A stretch of DNA of 64,000 nucleotides. Origin: Nothopassalora personata. Lineage: Eukaryota; Ascomycota; Dothideomycetes; Mycosphaerellales; Mycosphaerellaceae. The number at the start of each line of letters is the position of its first letter. Position 1 is the stretch's first letter. The translations under genes and the position numbers were made by a program. This document shows, one piece after another, positions 43,620-55,900 of this stretch. The notes beneath the pieces are model-generated. The model saw nothing but the letters and a program-made list of their open reading frames with translations, ran no database searches and had not been told where the DNA came from. The stretch is taken from positions 1,178,001 through 1,242,000 of the forward strand of contig CM066291.1 in NCBI GenBank assembly GCA_033816765.1, in the 5' to 3' direction.

Positions 43620-44640
43620 CGGCGGACCCTTAGGGCGAATCCGGCGGAGAACTATCCCCTACTCCCCCTCCTCTATCTATAGTAACTGACGATAATATCG
43701 TAGCTCGAGGCGCGGTCGCGTCGCATGCGACACGTTTACGTCTTAAAGAACCTACGCCTTTTAGAGGGGACTCGATTAAGAAAGTACGGGTATTCCTAAG
43801 GGAGCTCTCTCTTATCTTTACCCTCTTAGGCGGCACGTATACGACGAACGAGTTAAAGGTCCTATATAGGGTTATGTACCTAAGCGGAGAGGTAAGTAAG
43901 CGATAGTACGCTAACTATAGCGTCCTTAACCTTAAAGGGTATATATACTAGGACTTTAAGGAGTTCTATTGAGACGTATACGGTAACCCTATAAACCGCG
44001 TGCTTGACGTAATGTTAGAGTATAAGGCGGTAAAACAGAAGGATAACTAGACAGTACGTTAGTTTACGACTAAGCTAGATGTTATAGAGGATTAGTTAGG
44101 GGACTATACGGAGGCGTAACGCGTACGACATATGCTCGCTAAGCTTACGCCTAGCCTACGGTCCGTAATCGTTAAGTTTTATAACATCCTAATAACTAGA
44201 GAGGAACTAGTAATCCTAGCTTTGCGTATTAAAAGCACGGAGCGTAGTAGCGGAGGGCACGACCGCGGGTAGTATAGTCGCCGTAGGCGAGAGACTAAGG
44301 GCGACTAAGGGCGAAGCGATCGTAGCTCGAAGTAGTAGAAGTATAGTTAGGCGTCGCGCGACCCGGGTACGAGTTACTAGCGGGACGCCGGCGGATCGTC
44401 TATAACCTTCGATAGGACTAAAGCGGAGTGCTATAGATGCTATAAGAAGGGTTACATTAAGACGGATTGCCCGAATAGGCACCTATAGAAGGACCGTAAC
44501 GCGTAAGCGGTTCGTAGGGTAGACGCTACGAAGGCTCTAACTAAGAAGGGTAGCGACTAGGGAAAAGGTAGAGGACTAGAAGTAGGTCGCTCCTAAGTCC
44601 GAGTTTTCCTAAAGTCGACCCTTTAAGGCGAGTAGATGCG
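43620..44640 (+). pseudogene. E1 gag remnant with zinc knuckle
   Basis: The plus-strand reading gives a Gag core (KKVRVFLRELSLIFTLLGG, YANYSVLNLKGYIYQDFKEF, VIEDQLGDYTEAQRVRHML) and a knuckle CYRCYKKGYIKTDC near 44430-44470, where the Tyr probably replaced the zinc-binding His through RIP. Stops are mainly TAG. Confidence 0.75.
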
Positions 44641-44689
44641 TGTCTAGCGCGTTACTTACGAGGCGTAGTCGAGACTCGTAAGGGCTTTC

Positions 44690-47600
44690 GCGAGGCTACG
44701 TTTCTCCTAGATAACTATACGGATCTTAGCCTAGTATCGTATAAGTATATACTCCGACATTAAATGTAACCTATTAATAGGGCAAGGCTACCGAAGTTAG
44801 AGTCGTATACGCATAACCTAGGGTATTGCTACGGCGCCTTTACGGTTCGGCTACGACTCGCTAATAACGCGGGAGTAGAGCGCGTAAGTAACGCTATCTA
44901 CTACGCGGTACCTATAGGTAGGCCATTAGTGATTTTAGGTAGACCCTAGAGGTACCGTAATCGGATCGTAAAGAGCGATTGTAAGGACTAGTAGTACTAC
45001 GGTATAGAGACGCCTACGATTTAGTAGCGTAACGCACGCGAGTTCCTTAGGGATCTCGAGAGCTTAAAGTAGGTTTATACGATAAGTGTTCGGGCTATTA
45101 CTATAGTAGTACCCGAAGGAGAGGGCCCCTCGTAGCCTAAAGAATTTATAGACTTCCGAGATGTATACGTACCTAATAAGTAGGCGAAGCGTAAGATGCC
45201 CGACGGGGTTAAGTATGCGATTAATCTCGTTAAAGGAAAGAAACCCCCTTTTAAGCCGCTATACTACTAGTCCTTAACTAAGTTAGAGGCCTTAAAGGGG
45301 TACCTTACGTAAGTAATGGAGAAGGGGTGGATTAGGCGGTCCGTAAGCGAGGCGGGTGCGCCTATCTTATTCGTGCTAAAGAAAGACGGTACCCTTAGGC
45401 TCTATGTACACTATAGAGGCTTGAATGAGATTATAGTAAAGAACCGATACCCCCTGCCCCTAATTAGCGAGACGCTAGATAGGCTGTTAGGTTCTAGGTT
45501 CTTTACTATAATCGATTTAAAGGACGCCTACTATCGTATCCCTATTAAGCGAGGCGATGAGTAGAAGACTACGTTTCGCACGCGATACGGACACTACGAG
45601 TACCTAGTAATGCCGTTCGGGTTAACTAACGTACTAGTAACCTTTTAAGGATATATTAACAAGGCGCTAACCGGCTTAGTTAATGACATTTACGTAGTCT
45701 ACCTAGATAATATCCTTATCTACAGCGAGACGCGTAAGGTACACGTACGAGCCGTACGCGAAGTACTTACGAGGCTACGGAAGTTTGCTCTATTCGCAAA
45801 CCCTAAGAAGTGTCGCTTCTTCTAGGAGAATGCCAAGTTCCTAGGATTCATCGTAGGCGTCGTAGGCGTATCGATAGATAGGAGTAGGGTAGCCGTAATC
45901 GAGGAATGGCCTACGCCTACGAGTTTTCATAAGGTTTAATCCTTCCTAGGATTCTATAACTTCTATAGGCGCTTTATCGAAGGGTACTCGAGGATTACGA
46001 AGCTATTAATAGACCTACTAAAGGGATGTAAGAATAGTAAGAAGCAAGGGCCTCTTATGTAGTCCGCTTACGAGGAGTAAGCGTTCTAACGGCTAAAAGC
46101 TAGGTTCCTCAGAGTACCTATCCTAAGGCACTTCGATCCTTCGTTACGTACGAGGGTTAAGACGGATGCCTTAGGTTTTGCGATTATAGGCATTATCTCT
46201 TAGCTATTTAGGACTAAGTAGCATCTAATTGCCTTCTATTTACGTAAGATAATACTAGCCGAGTGTAACTACGAGACGTACGATTAGGAGCTACTTATAG
46301 TAGTTAAGGCTTTTAAGCATTAGAGGCTATACTTAGAGGGCGCTACGCATGCGGTACGAGTACTAGTCGACTACGCTAACCTATAGGGCTTTATAACAGT
46401 AAAGTAGCTAAATGGGCGGTAAGCTCGATAGACTACGTTCCTATAGTCTTTTAATTTTATAGTAGAGTATCGGCCGGGTAAGACTAACCTAGCCAACGCG
46501 CCTTTGAGACGTAGTAACTACGTAGCTATAACGTAATAAACTTCGAACTTACTACCTACCTTATAAAGTAAGCTATCTTTCTAGAAGGAGTCTCTAGAAG
46601 GGATAAGCGAGCCGACGGTAAAGCGCGTACTTACTACCTACGAGGCGATGTAGGGCGACATAGGCGCGGCAATAGTAGTGCGGAGAGGTGACCTTCCCTA
46701 TTAAGATAAGCCGTCGTTACTAGTAGTAGTGTGCGCTATAGTAATATAGGGTTAAGCTTATAGCTCGACGGGTAAGTTAATCCTACTCTTAATAAAGATC
46801 GCGTAGTAGTAAGACGACTAGTATATCGTATACTTAGCGTAGGCGCTAAGCGCGAGGGACGCTAAGGGATAGTATATAAAGGATGACCTTATATACTACG
46901 GAGACGCGATCGTAGTACCTAGGGATTACGTAATTAGGTCGTATCTAATTCGTATATACTACGACGACGTCCTCGCGGGTTACTTTAGAAGGACTAAGAC
47001 TAAAGAGCTATTACGACGTAATTATTAGTAGGACTCACTTAGTACGGACGTGAAGTAATACGTCTAAGCCTATAGAACCTACTAGGGTTCGAAGGCTAAA
47101 CGCTATCGACCGTATAGTAGGCTATAACCGCTTCCTAGACCGGAGCGGCCGTAGTAGGAAATCACTATAGATTTTATTACGGACCTACCTCTAAGCACGC
47201 GAGCCGGTTACGTGTATAATACGATCCTAGTAATAGTCGATCGCTTCTTAAAAATAAGCTTATACATCCCGATGACGAAGACTTGCATAGCCGTAGAGCT
47301 TACGAGGCTCCTACGAGACGAAGTCGTGCGACACTATAGTATCCCGTTAGGTATAGTAAGCGACCGAGGTCTAGTCTTTACTAGTTAGTTTTAGAGTAAC
47401 TTCTACTTCGAGGCGCGTATAAAGCGTAAGCTATCTACGGCCTTTTACCCTTAGACTAACGGCTAAACTAAGAGGGTAAACTAAACCCTCGAACAATATC
47501 TTCGTTATTACTATAGTAACAATTAAACTAAGTAGGCTAAGTAGCTTACAGTTACTAAATTCGTAGCTAATAATAGTATCTACCTAACACTACGGATAAG

Positions 47601-48219
47601 TCCGTCCGAGATAGCGTACGGTTAGCGACCTAAGATTGCCCCTATACTAACTAGATCTCGAGACGAGACCTAGGGGGGGGAAGTACTAGTAGCGGTAATA
47701 GCTACGAGTCGCATACGAAAACTACGCGCTATACTCGAGGAGCGATAGAAGGCTACAGTAGAAAGCTAGGCTCGCTACTATAATAAGACCTACTAAGCTA
47801 AGACCTACCGCGTAGGTAACTTAGTCCTATTATTAACGAAGAACCTTAAGTTAGCAGTACTAAAGAAGAAGATAAGTCCGAAGTTTATTGGCCTATACCG
47901 TATTACGGACGCTGTCGGTTCGTAGGCGTACCGCCTAGCGCTACTAGCCGACTTAAGGCTCTATAACGTCTTCTATGTCTCTCTCCTCGAGCCGTATATC
48001 GGTAGCGATAAGGATAGACCCGTACCCCCTCTAGCTAATAAGGACGGAGAGTATAAGGTAGAGGTAGTACTAGATAGGCGTAAGCGTAAGGGTAAGCTAT
48101 AGTATCTAGTCTAGTAGAAGGACTAGCTAGAGGAGTATAATAGCTAGGAACCGGCGGAGGGCCTCGCGAATACGGATCGTATAGTAGCCGACTATAAGGC
48201 GTTAAGGAGAAGCAAATGA
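44690..48219 (+). pseudogene. E1 pol remnant: protease, RT, RNase H, integrase, chromodomain
   Basis: Protease: FLLDNYTDLSLVS near 44698. RT: the longest intact stretch is 45316-45564 ([36 protein letters not shown]), then MPFGLTNV and YLDNILIYS near 45700, where the second Asp of YLDD is now Asn. RNase H lies at about 46050-46450. Integrase includes IDFITDLPLSTRAG and VIVDRFLK near 47170-47250, VSDRG near 47360 and YPQTNGQT near 47450. A chromodomain-like end (EVVLDRRKRKGKLQYLV) lies near 48060-48110. The frame closes with TGA at 48217-48219. Parts resemble E0 and others E2. Confidence 0.88.
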
Positions 48220-48469
48220 GACTAGCATAGGAGTACTAGAGTATAAATAAAACTTTTCTTAACTGTAAACAAAATAAAAGCTAAAGAGTGGCGCGCCTAC
48301 TAGGGGCTACGTAGAGTAGTAGTAGGCGAGGAGCCCGCGAGTAGCGTATAAGGCGAACGCCTTAGTTGTCGTTACGTAGTAACTTAGGTAGGAACGCCTA
48401 GTCGGCGGCAGTAGTATTAATGTTCTACGCCTATAGGAACTAGGACTACGGTTAGTAGGGTACACGTAT

Positions 48470-49065
48470 GCGAGGAATATGCGACTTACGGCGCGGCCGA
48501 GTTCGAATAGCCCATTAAGGACGCGGTTCTACTCCTATCAGAGCGCGAGGGCTTCGGCGGCGGGGGCGGCGGTAGTAGTAGCGGCGGTAGAAGCACGTAT
48601 ACGGGTTTCCCTAGTACGCTTATACTTATAGGCATTAAATTACCTAATGGCCTATAGAAAGGGTTAGCCGAAGCATAGGAGACGTACTAGAGCCCCCGCA
48701 CGCGAGTAGTAGTCGACTCGTAGGAGCGAAGTAGCGACTTACCTCCGTAATGTCGTTACCTAGCTAGGTACATAGGCGGATCTACTCTACTAGCTCCTAC
48801 TACTAGAGGTCTATAGGCGCCTAGCCTATTATAGCCGTAAGGAAGTCGCGCTAGGAGCGCGCGGCGCGTAGGCGACTTACTAGTGAGGCGATAGCGTAGC
48901 TAGTATTAGGTACGTAGCTATGTCTATTACGCCTATAGCGGCTATACTTCCTTAGGAGCTCGCCGGTAGTAATACTATTACAGTCATCGGCCTCGTCTAG
49001 TAAGTAGTTAGTATACGAATCGTAGGCGGCGCGCGTAGAGACTTACCCCTAACGAAGTATAGGAG
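48470..49065 (-). pseudogene. Possible antisense ORF at the 3' end of E1
   Basis: Between the pol stop and the 3' LTR, the minus strand gives a frame broken by TAG/TAA. It reads protein-like: YTNYLLDEADDCNSITTGEL, YAIASLVSRLRAARS, FLTAIIGQAPIDL. The same frame exists in E2. No family is recognised. RIP also removes TGA, so the absence of TGA is weak support. Confidence 0.35.
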
Positions 49066-49603
49066 GCACCGTATATACATATTAATCCGCTACGAGAGCT
49101 TAGTAGCGGGCGAGGGCGTTAGTAGCTACGAGGGAGATGCTAGTCGCTTACGACCACTAGGCGTTCTAGGTACGTTACGTACTAGAGCCGCCTAGCGGCG
49201 CTCGTCTTCTAAGGCGCTAGTAGTACTATCGCTACTAGTACTACTAGAGGAGGCGGAGCGGCTAGAGAATAGCGGCAAGGAGGACCCGTCCGATATAATA
49301 ATGATAATAATGATACTAGCGAGGCGCTTACGGTACGGGTGCGGTGCGGGTACGTAGTAGTAGTGTAACGAAGGTAGTGCGCTAAGGAACGTACTAGGAG
49401 AAAAGGGCTAGGTTAGGCTAGAGTTTTATACCCCTAACTAGCTACGTCGGTATAGTAACTAAGCCTTACTTACCTACACCTACATAACGACACGTACGTA
49501 ACCCGTATGTAGGCCGTATAGTAACTATAATTCTAGAAGTACGTAGGAACCTCTACGTAGTAACTAGCGAGCTAAGGACAGCTCGCACGGGAGGGGAGGC
49601 AAT

Positions 49604-49798
49604 TGTAAGGGGTAGCCTAGTAGCTAACCCTTACATATAGCCTTATATATAACATGCGGTCGCGACCGGCTACTAAGCCGTACGTAACACGTATACGTAC
49701 ACCTTACGACGCGTAATGCGTCTTAAACAAAAGGCAAGAATTAGTTCATCTATGACTAGAGGTCGTAGGCGTGCTATACATTGCGACATCCCTTAATA
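49604..49798 (+). repeat. 3' LTR of E1
   Basis: 195 bp; it differs from the 5' LTR at a few positions and lacks a short stretch around ACTAGAGGTCG. Followed by target duplication GCTTA. Confidence 0.9.
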
Positions 49799-49803
49799 GC
49801 TTA

Positions 49804-50147
49804 GGTCCTCTCTAAACTAGCTAATGCTATTCTTACTTAGGTAATTCTAAACCCTAACCGAGAAGAAACGCTTAAATCGGCCGTCTTCTATACAGTCGTT
49901 AATCCGGTACTACTAGATAAACTCTATAGCATTCTCTTACTTATAAAAACCGTGTAAAAACTCCGGCCTACTAGTGCCCTCTAAGTTAAGAGAGTATAGC
50001 ATGTTAAGCCGGTTACTAGTCTAGTAGTTTTCAATTTCGAGGTTTAAGTCGACCCTAGCATACTATACTATAGCGTTCGCATTACCCTCCTAATAAGCCC
50101 TATTAAAGCTAAAAATCGTAGGCCTAGGGAAGGAGATGAACCGAGTA
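49804..50147 (-). pseudogene. Element A, unrecognised minus-strand ORF, upstream part
   Basis: The frame reads TRFISFPRPTIFSFNRAY, ANAIVQYARVDLNLEIENY, LNMLYSLNLEGTSRPEFLHG and INDCIEDGRFKRFFSVRV, interrupted only by TAG/TAA. It runs into the E1 target site in the same frame that continues at 43197. No homologous family is known to me. Upstream of 50147 the frame breaks, perhaps at an intron or an indel. Confidence 0.5.
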
Positions 50148-50385
50148 TAGTATTAAGGGTATAGCGCTACTTATAAGAGCTATAGCCCGGGGTCTTATCG
50201 CATAATCTATTAGCTTAGAGAATACTACATGTTCTAGTAGACGCCGCCGTTACTAACCTTATTTAACTCTCGTAGATACTATCGGTACACGTCGAATTCT
50301 CGACTTATTATCTCTCTAACTGTTTTAACCCGCGGCGCTAGTTTAGCGTTATTATACTAGTATAGCATGTTACTATTAATATAGG

Positions 50386-51010
50386 TACCGGTACTATTAA
50401 GATCGGCTTAGTTAGCTTTATTAATGCTAAATTTGTCGAGGATCTAGTTATAGTTAGTATACGTAACGATACTACTCGTAGTGCTGACTTTACCTCGAAC
50501 GAGGAGGTAGCTAAGCGGGTTAATAGTCTTCTAACTACGCTTATTAGGGCGAAACTACGACCTATTCTTCACCTTAATAGCTAAAAACTCTTACCTTTAA
50601 AGAGCTAGTCTTAGACCTTAAGCGCGCGCTTATATAGGGTATTAGCGGTAATACCGGGATTCGTAACGAAGTAGAGAGCCTTATAGTAGAAATCTCGAAT
50701 ATACTAATCGTACATTATAGCGCTAACCTTACTATCCCTCTTAAGAACCTACGAGATAGTATGTTCGAGCATCTTAAGGCCCGCTATCCGGTACTTAGGT
50801 AGCTAGTTAATACTATCTACATTAATCGAGTTTCTAAACTTAACGCTATAGTACCGCTTATTATAGGTGCAGTTAGCGCGCTTAATCTAGAGGGCCTCGT
50901 CTTCTTATAGAATCTAATCCTTAAAGACTAATACATTCCTAATTATAGCCGAAGGTAACATAGTAAGTATCGGATTACTATTCTTAGTTAAGGCCGGAGT
51001 AGATCGTAGG
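50386..51010 (+). pseudogene. Element A, unrecognised plus-strand coding pieces
   Basis: Two adjoining plus-strand frames look coding. The first includes AKFVEDLVIVSIRNDTTRSA (from about 50426). The second, shifted by one base, includes EVESLIVEISNILIV, IPLKNLRDSMFEHLKARYP and IVPLIIGAVSALNLEGLVFL (from about 50668). They diverge from the minus-strand ORF. Stops are TAG/TAA. No family is recognised. Confidence 0.35.
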
Positions 51011-52544
51011 GTACTAACCGGTGTACCTAGCGGACTGCCTTCGCGTATAGGTACGCCGTCTAGCGTTCGGTTAGGCGAGAATCGAGTAGGCGTAGTTATG
51101 CCCTTACCTATACTCTCGCCTATGCGGAGCTACTTAAGTCGACTCGACTTACGACCGCCTCTCGATAGGACTATAGGCTAGGTAGAGGCTAGTAGTAGAG
51201 TTAGCGTAGTACTCTTTACACGTCCTTTACCTTTACTACCCGGTAGTAGCTAAGGCTAAGGCTATTACTAGCTAGATAGTCTAGGTTAATCTATACTGTC
51301 CTCTAGGGACGCGGAATTCTTAGTAATAGTACCCTCTATAAAGTATAGAAGGCCATCCTTATAGACGGCTAGGCGGTATCTTCTAATGATCTCCCTACTC
51401 TTAGCCGACTACGGATTAATACTACGTGCTTTAGCTTCCCTATCGCACCGGGTAAGATTACTAGGCTCTAGAATTCGCTTACGATCTATGCCCTTACGGC
51501 CGATCCTTATACGCTAGATTAATGCCCTCTAAATTCTACTAATAGCCCTACTATAGTCTAGGTACTTATTAATAAAGGCCGTAAACTAGCGGCGCCCGCT
51601 ATTAGTACTATAAAGCTCGGGGATAACGCGTCGATTAAGAATCTTATTATCTATCTACTATAGCTAGTAGCGGGTAAGCGTAGCTCGAAGAGTCTTCTCT
51701 CGGTTACGAATCTCTAAACCGGTCTTACGAATTTTACCGATAATAGGAAATAAGACATCGAGCTTCTTATTACTAAGGAATTTATCCTAGTAGCTCTTAC
51801 CTATGCCGCTCTCGACTTCCTCGAAAAATAGGTTAACCTAGACGGAGCAGTCTTCGAACACCTTCTCGAAGCCCTTATAGAAGTCCTTTAATACCTTAAC
51901 CCGCTTCTAAGGACTAAGCTCTTGGAACATAACATTAGCGGCGGACTTCGGCGTGTTCGTGTTAGTAAGGACATGCTTAACGTTATCCGGTAGGCGAAGG
52001 GACTCGAATAAGGTCTAAGGTAGGCGGGTAAGCCTAGTAATAGTACTAGTAAGCGCTATACTCGAGCTAGCCGGGCGTAACGAAGGACTAGCTAAAGCTA
52101 TAATAACTAGGATTCGCTAGTAGTAAGATCGTAAGAGCTAGCTATCTCGTAGTACTACTCTAGAGTGTTAGTAAGCTTTAAAAGCTTAGTATTGGGGTAG
52201 GGGCTTTAAAGAAGGTTAAGGTCGTAAAGAGAGAGAGGCTAAAGAACCGTCTAATGTATATAGTAGTAGTAGATAGATATGTTAGTAGCTCTAGTAAGGA
52301 TGTGCTAGTATTTAAAGAAAAAGAGGAAGTAGTAGGTAGAGAGCTACGCTTAAGTATGCCTCTTAGCGTATGTCCCTATAAACGTTATAAGGTAGTAGCG
52401 CCGAGACTAGTCTTATAAGTAGTAAGAGTAGTACTATTAAGGTTATACTAAAGGTCCGATAACCTTACATATAATCGAAAACTAGTGCTAGTAACTACCT
52501 AGGTAAGCATTTAGTAGGGGCATACTACGCTATTACGTAATCCG
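51011..52544. other. Right part of element A, no gene recognised
   Basis: RIP-mutated DNA. Plus-strand frames are Arg/Ser/Gln/Leu-rich and occasionally look coding (for example KQDIELLITKEFIPVALTY near 51755), but no domain is clear. Confidence 0.4.
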
Positions 52545-52570
52545 ATTTACCGGTCCCGGGACCGGTAAAT
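52545..52570. repeat. GC-rich 26-bp palindrome, copy 2 (right end of A), perfect
   Basis: ATTTACCGGTCCC followed by its exact reverse complement. The last five bases (TAAAT) were used as the target site of the solo LTR that follows directly. Confidence 0.85.
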
Positions 52571-52932
52571 TGTTAGGAACCGCTGTACGTTATCACAACT
52601 CGGGCTTGGATCTTTGCAGGGATGTCTCAATCAGTTATGAAGGTAGTGGTTCCAAACAGTATATGGTGTATACTTAAAATGAGTTGAGCACGAGGCTCCT
52701 ATCTACTTGCAAAAGAGCGTCGTCTATATAGTGCCATGTCTTGGCGTGATCTGTCCTGCTCTCTCTTGCTCTCTTGATCTCTTAATCTCTTGCTCTCTTG
52801 ATCTCTTGATCTCTTGATCTCTTGATCTCTTGCTCTCTCGATCTCTTGATCTCTTGCTCTCCGTCCCGCAAGTTTCTTTGCTCTCCTCGCTTAGTGAGTG
52901 GCTGTGAGTTCTCCACGAATCAAACCGTAACA
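52571..52932 (-). mobile_element. Solo LTR of the NA family, minus orientation
   Basis: 362 bp, TGTTAGGAACC at the left and CCGTAACA at the right, with target duplication TAAAT (52566-52570 and 52933-52937). Left 180 bp match the NA LTR core and end closely. A microsatellite-like tract of CTCTTGAT units (about 52765-52860) replaces the repeat seen in other copies. Not RIP-mutated. Confidence 0.9.
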
Positions 52933-52937
52933 TAAAT

Positions 52938-55900
52938 GTAACTCTACTAACTAAGGTCTAACTAAGGTAAGAACACCCTATAAAGTAAAGTCTAGATAAC
53001 CGAATTAGCTTAATAAACTGAAGGGTATGCGCAACACATACCTAAGGGAAGTAAACTCCGTACGCTATTACTAACTAATTAGTTCTTAGCCTTAATCCTA
53101 CTAAACTGTAAAATTTCGGCTATAGAAAGGTTATAAGGCCTAACCTATAGCTTCTTAGATTCCGGTTTAGGATCCGATCCCCTTTCGTTAACTCCTACGG
53201 GTAGCACGTCTTTGTCGGCGATAGGCTCGATCTCGTTCGAATTACTACTGTCTTCGCTATTAGCGACTTCTCCCTCCCCTATTACGAGATCGATCCTATC
53301 ATCTAGGCCTAGTACTCCTATGTTATCCGGGCGAAGCTCTAGAACTAGCTTAAGGTTTTCTCGTGCCTAAACACTCTTTATTAGCGTCCTATTAAGTTCC
53401 TTAAGATTATAGGTACTAAACTCCCTAGAGATACTAGACACCCAATATAGACCTTACTATCGGTAACCGATCTTACGTAAGAAGTTATCCTTATATAGCT
53501 TATCGAACCTTATAATAAGGTCGCCCTTCTAGAAACTAATAAAGTTAACATTCCGGTAAGAATTAAAGTAGTCCTTACTAAGTTCCCTTAGTCGCTTCCT
53601 TCGAGTATATAGCTCTTCTAAACTAAGGTCTTGAGCCTAGAGTTAACGCGTACGTATAGTAAGTAGGTCCTTAGTCGTCCTACTTAATCCCTATTAATAA
53701 TTCGCCTACGCCGGGTACTTAACCTTAATTGGTAGAATCGTGCGATGCCTATATAGGACCTAAGCTAGCGTTATTCTAGTAGTATAACAGGTCGTAGTCC
53801 TATTAGCCTATAACATAGCGGGTACCTATTGCTTCTATTCGCGGTATGTGTTCCTTATAAGCTTTACTAACGCTATAAGAATCGGACGGTATCTAACTTC
53901 GACCGGAGCATTAGATTACGGATAGTACGGTAATATTTAGATCCTTCGAATACTAAGTCCTACGAGCAACCGCTTAACCTTGGCCGCATAAACCGTAGCG
54001 TTATTAAGCACAATTTTAGTATAGTAGCCGTACCTATAGAAGACATCCTCGTATAGAAACTTAGTAACCGTCTTAGAGCTAGGAGGTGCCCTCGTTACTC
54101 TAGCCTCGATCTAGTTACTAAGTGCTTCGCGCGTAACTAGGAGGTATCTATTTTTATACACCTAGACGGGGTCCAAGTACTACTTCTTACTAATAACCTA
54201 AGGGGTCGATAAGTAAAGCTTACTAGCGCGCTAGTTGCCTTCGCAAAACCTATAAGGGGCATAACTTCGAACCTACGTAGAGACATCGGAGAAGCACCCG
54301 TCCTAGTAATACCGATCGGAAATAAGGTTATACACGACCTTAGCGCTACGGTAACCGTGTCTCTTATAGTACTCTATAACGATCTCCGTCTAAGCCTTAT
54401 TATCGTTAATTATAAGTTGTAACGGTACTCCTCGGCGCTTCTAGAAGAATAGTAACTAATCCCGGATAAAGAAGTTAACGCTCTTCTTTACTAGCCGCCG
54501 GTACTTAGTACGGGTAACACTATCGGGCCGGGTCCTAGTTTCTATAACCTAAGTAAGTTACTAAGAGCTCTCAGAGTATTAGTCCCCAAGATGTCGTGTT
54601 TTCTAGATTTTAACTAGATAGGTGTCGACCGGCTCCGGGTACCCGAATAGCTTATTATTAATCATCCGGTTAACTTCGTCTTCGTTAGCGTCTATAGGTT
54701 CCTAAGGTGTAGAGGGCCTACGAGATAGGGCATCCGGGCTAGTATACCTAGCTCCCGTAACGTGCTTTACTTCGAACGTAAATAGCCTAATCTATACGAC
54801 CTACCGGGCTATTACCGAGTTCGGTAGGTCCGAAGCCGGCCGGTTAAGCTGCTATATAAGTGTCTTAGCATTAACTTTAAGGATAAAATTAACGCTAGTA
54901 ATATATCTCTAGATCTTCTTAAGCCCCTTAAGGACCCTAAGGCATTCCCGCTTACTAGCATTATATCTAGATTCTAACGCGTTCTAGATTCTACTCTTAT
55001 ACCGCACCGGGTAACGCCGTCGAGTGCTATCTATTAATTATTAAGAAACGATACATCCCTATCTAGTACCGCTAGTATTAACTAAGATAAAGATAGACCT
55101 AGCACTAGGTAAGTAGTAGAGGGTAACTAAGGCTAGAGCCTATATAAGATATCTAGTAATCTCTTCTTTTAAGAACTGCTTATTTTCTATCTAGGTAAAC
55201 TCGGCGTCCTTCTTTAGTAGCTTATACATTAGTCGAGCGATAATAACGAACTAGGGGATCTATATCCGGAAGTATATACATAGCCTTATATAGGTGCGGA
55301 CCTCCTTAATATAGGTAGGCGTAGGCTAATCTAGGATCTTAGCTATAACCTTTAGGTTAGGATAGCGACTATCCGGGCTAGTAACGTACCTAACAATCTT
55401 AAGCTTTTCGTATAACTATTAAGATTTGCCTCTAGTAACTACCGTACTAGCTCTTTCTAAGTTAGTAAGAACTAGATCTAGGGAAACAATGTGCTTAACG
55501 ACCTATTTCCTTAACCTAGGCTCTACTTCGGCATTTCTATAGTCCTTAGTTAGTCCCTTAATACCGATGTTATTAAGAAACGGCTTCGCTCGATATAAGA
55601 TATAATTAAGTAGAATCTTTATTACCGTACGTACGAACTAGGTAACTGAATTAGTAGCTCCTTAAGGTAGAGTCGTGTTACGTACTAGGCTAAGAGGGGT
55701 TATAAAGGCTATTAAGTCCCGGTAGGACTTATCTAAAGTGATCTAATTATAACCTATAAATAGGTCTATAAGTAAGGCAACTCGGTACCCGGTAAAATCC
55801 TCTAAGAAGCTATCCGTGTCCGGTAGAATGTTAGTATCGCGTATAGTAACCTCATTTAGGAGTATAGCTAAGTTAATTAACCGATATAGCACATCGCTTC

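Larger units (their letters stand above)
43203..49798 (+). mobile_element. Ty3/Gypsy chromovirus E1, complete, RIP-mutated
   Basis: A 6596-bp element with LTRs 43203-43398 (196 bp) and 49604-49798 (195 bp), and a perfect target duplication GCTTA (43198-43202 and 49799-49803). LTR ends are TGTAAGG and CTTAACA (CTTAATA on the right). A polypurine-rich stretch (GGGAGGGGAGGC) precedes the 3' LTR. Plus-strand gag and pol are followed by about 1.3 kb containing a possible antisense ORF. It is inserted into element A. Confidence 0.92.
41387..52565. mobile_element. Element A: candidate TIR transposon with palindromic ends, disrupted by E1 and a solo LTR
   Basis: The left end (from 41387) reads CCGGTCCCGGGACCGG, then GAAATTAGATTACGTAAC and TAGCGTAGTAG. 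The reverse complement of the right end (from 52565 down) reads CCGGTCCCGGGACCGG, then TAAATCGGATTACGTAAT and AGCGTAGTA. These form inverted repeats of roughly 40 bp with a 4-bp gap. Removing E1 (43203-49798) and the solo LTR (41995-42335) with their duplications leaves about 4.2 kb, a plausible DNA-transposon size. A minus-strand reading frame remains continuous when E1 is taken out. No target duplication is clear, and the protein family is not recognised, so the element type is inference. Confidence 0.5.

Noticed and set aside
52765..52860. Regular CTCTTGAT repeats, considered as a CRISPR-like array
   Set aside because: Units of 8 bp without spacers inside a solo LTR of a fungal genome: a microsatellite-like expansion.
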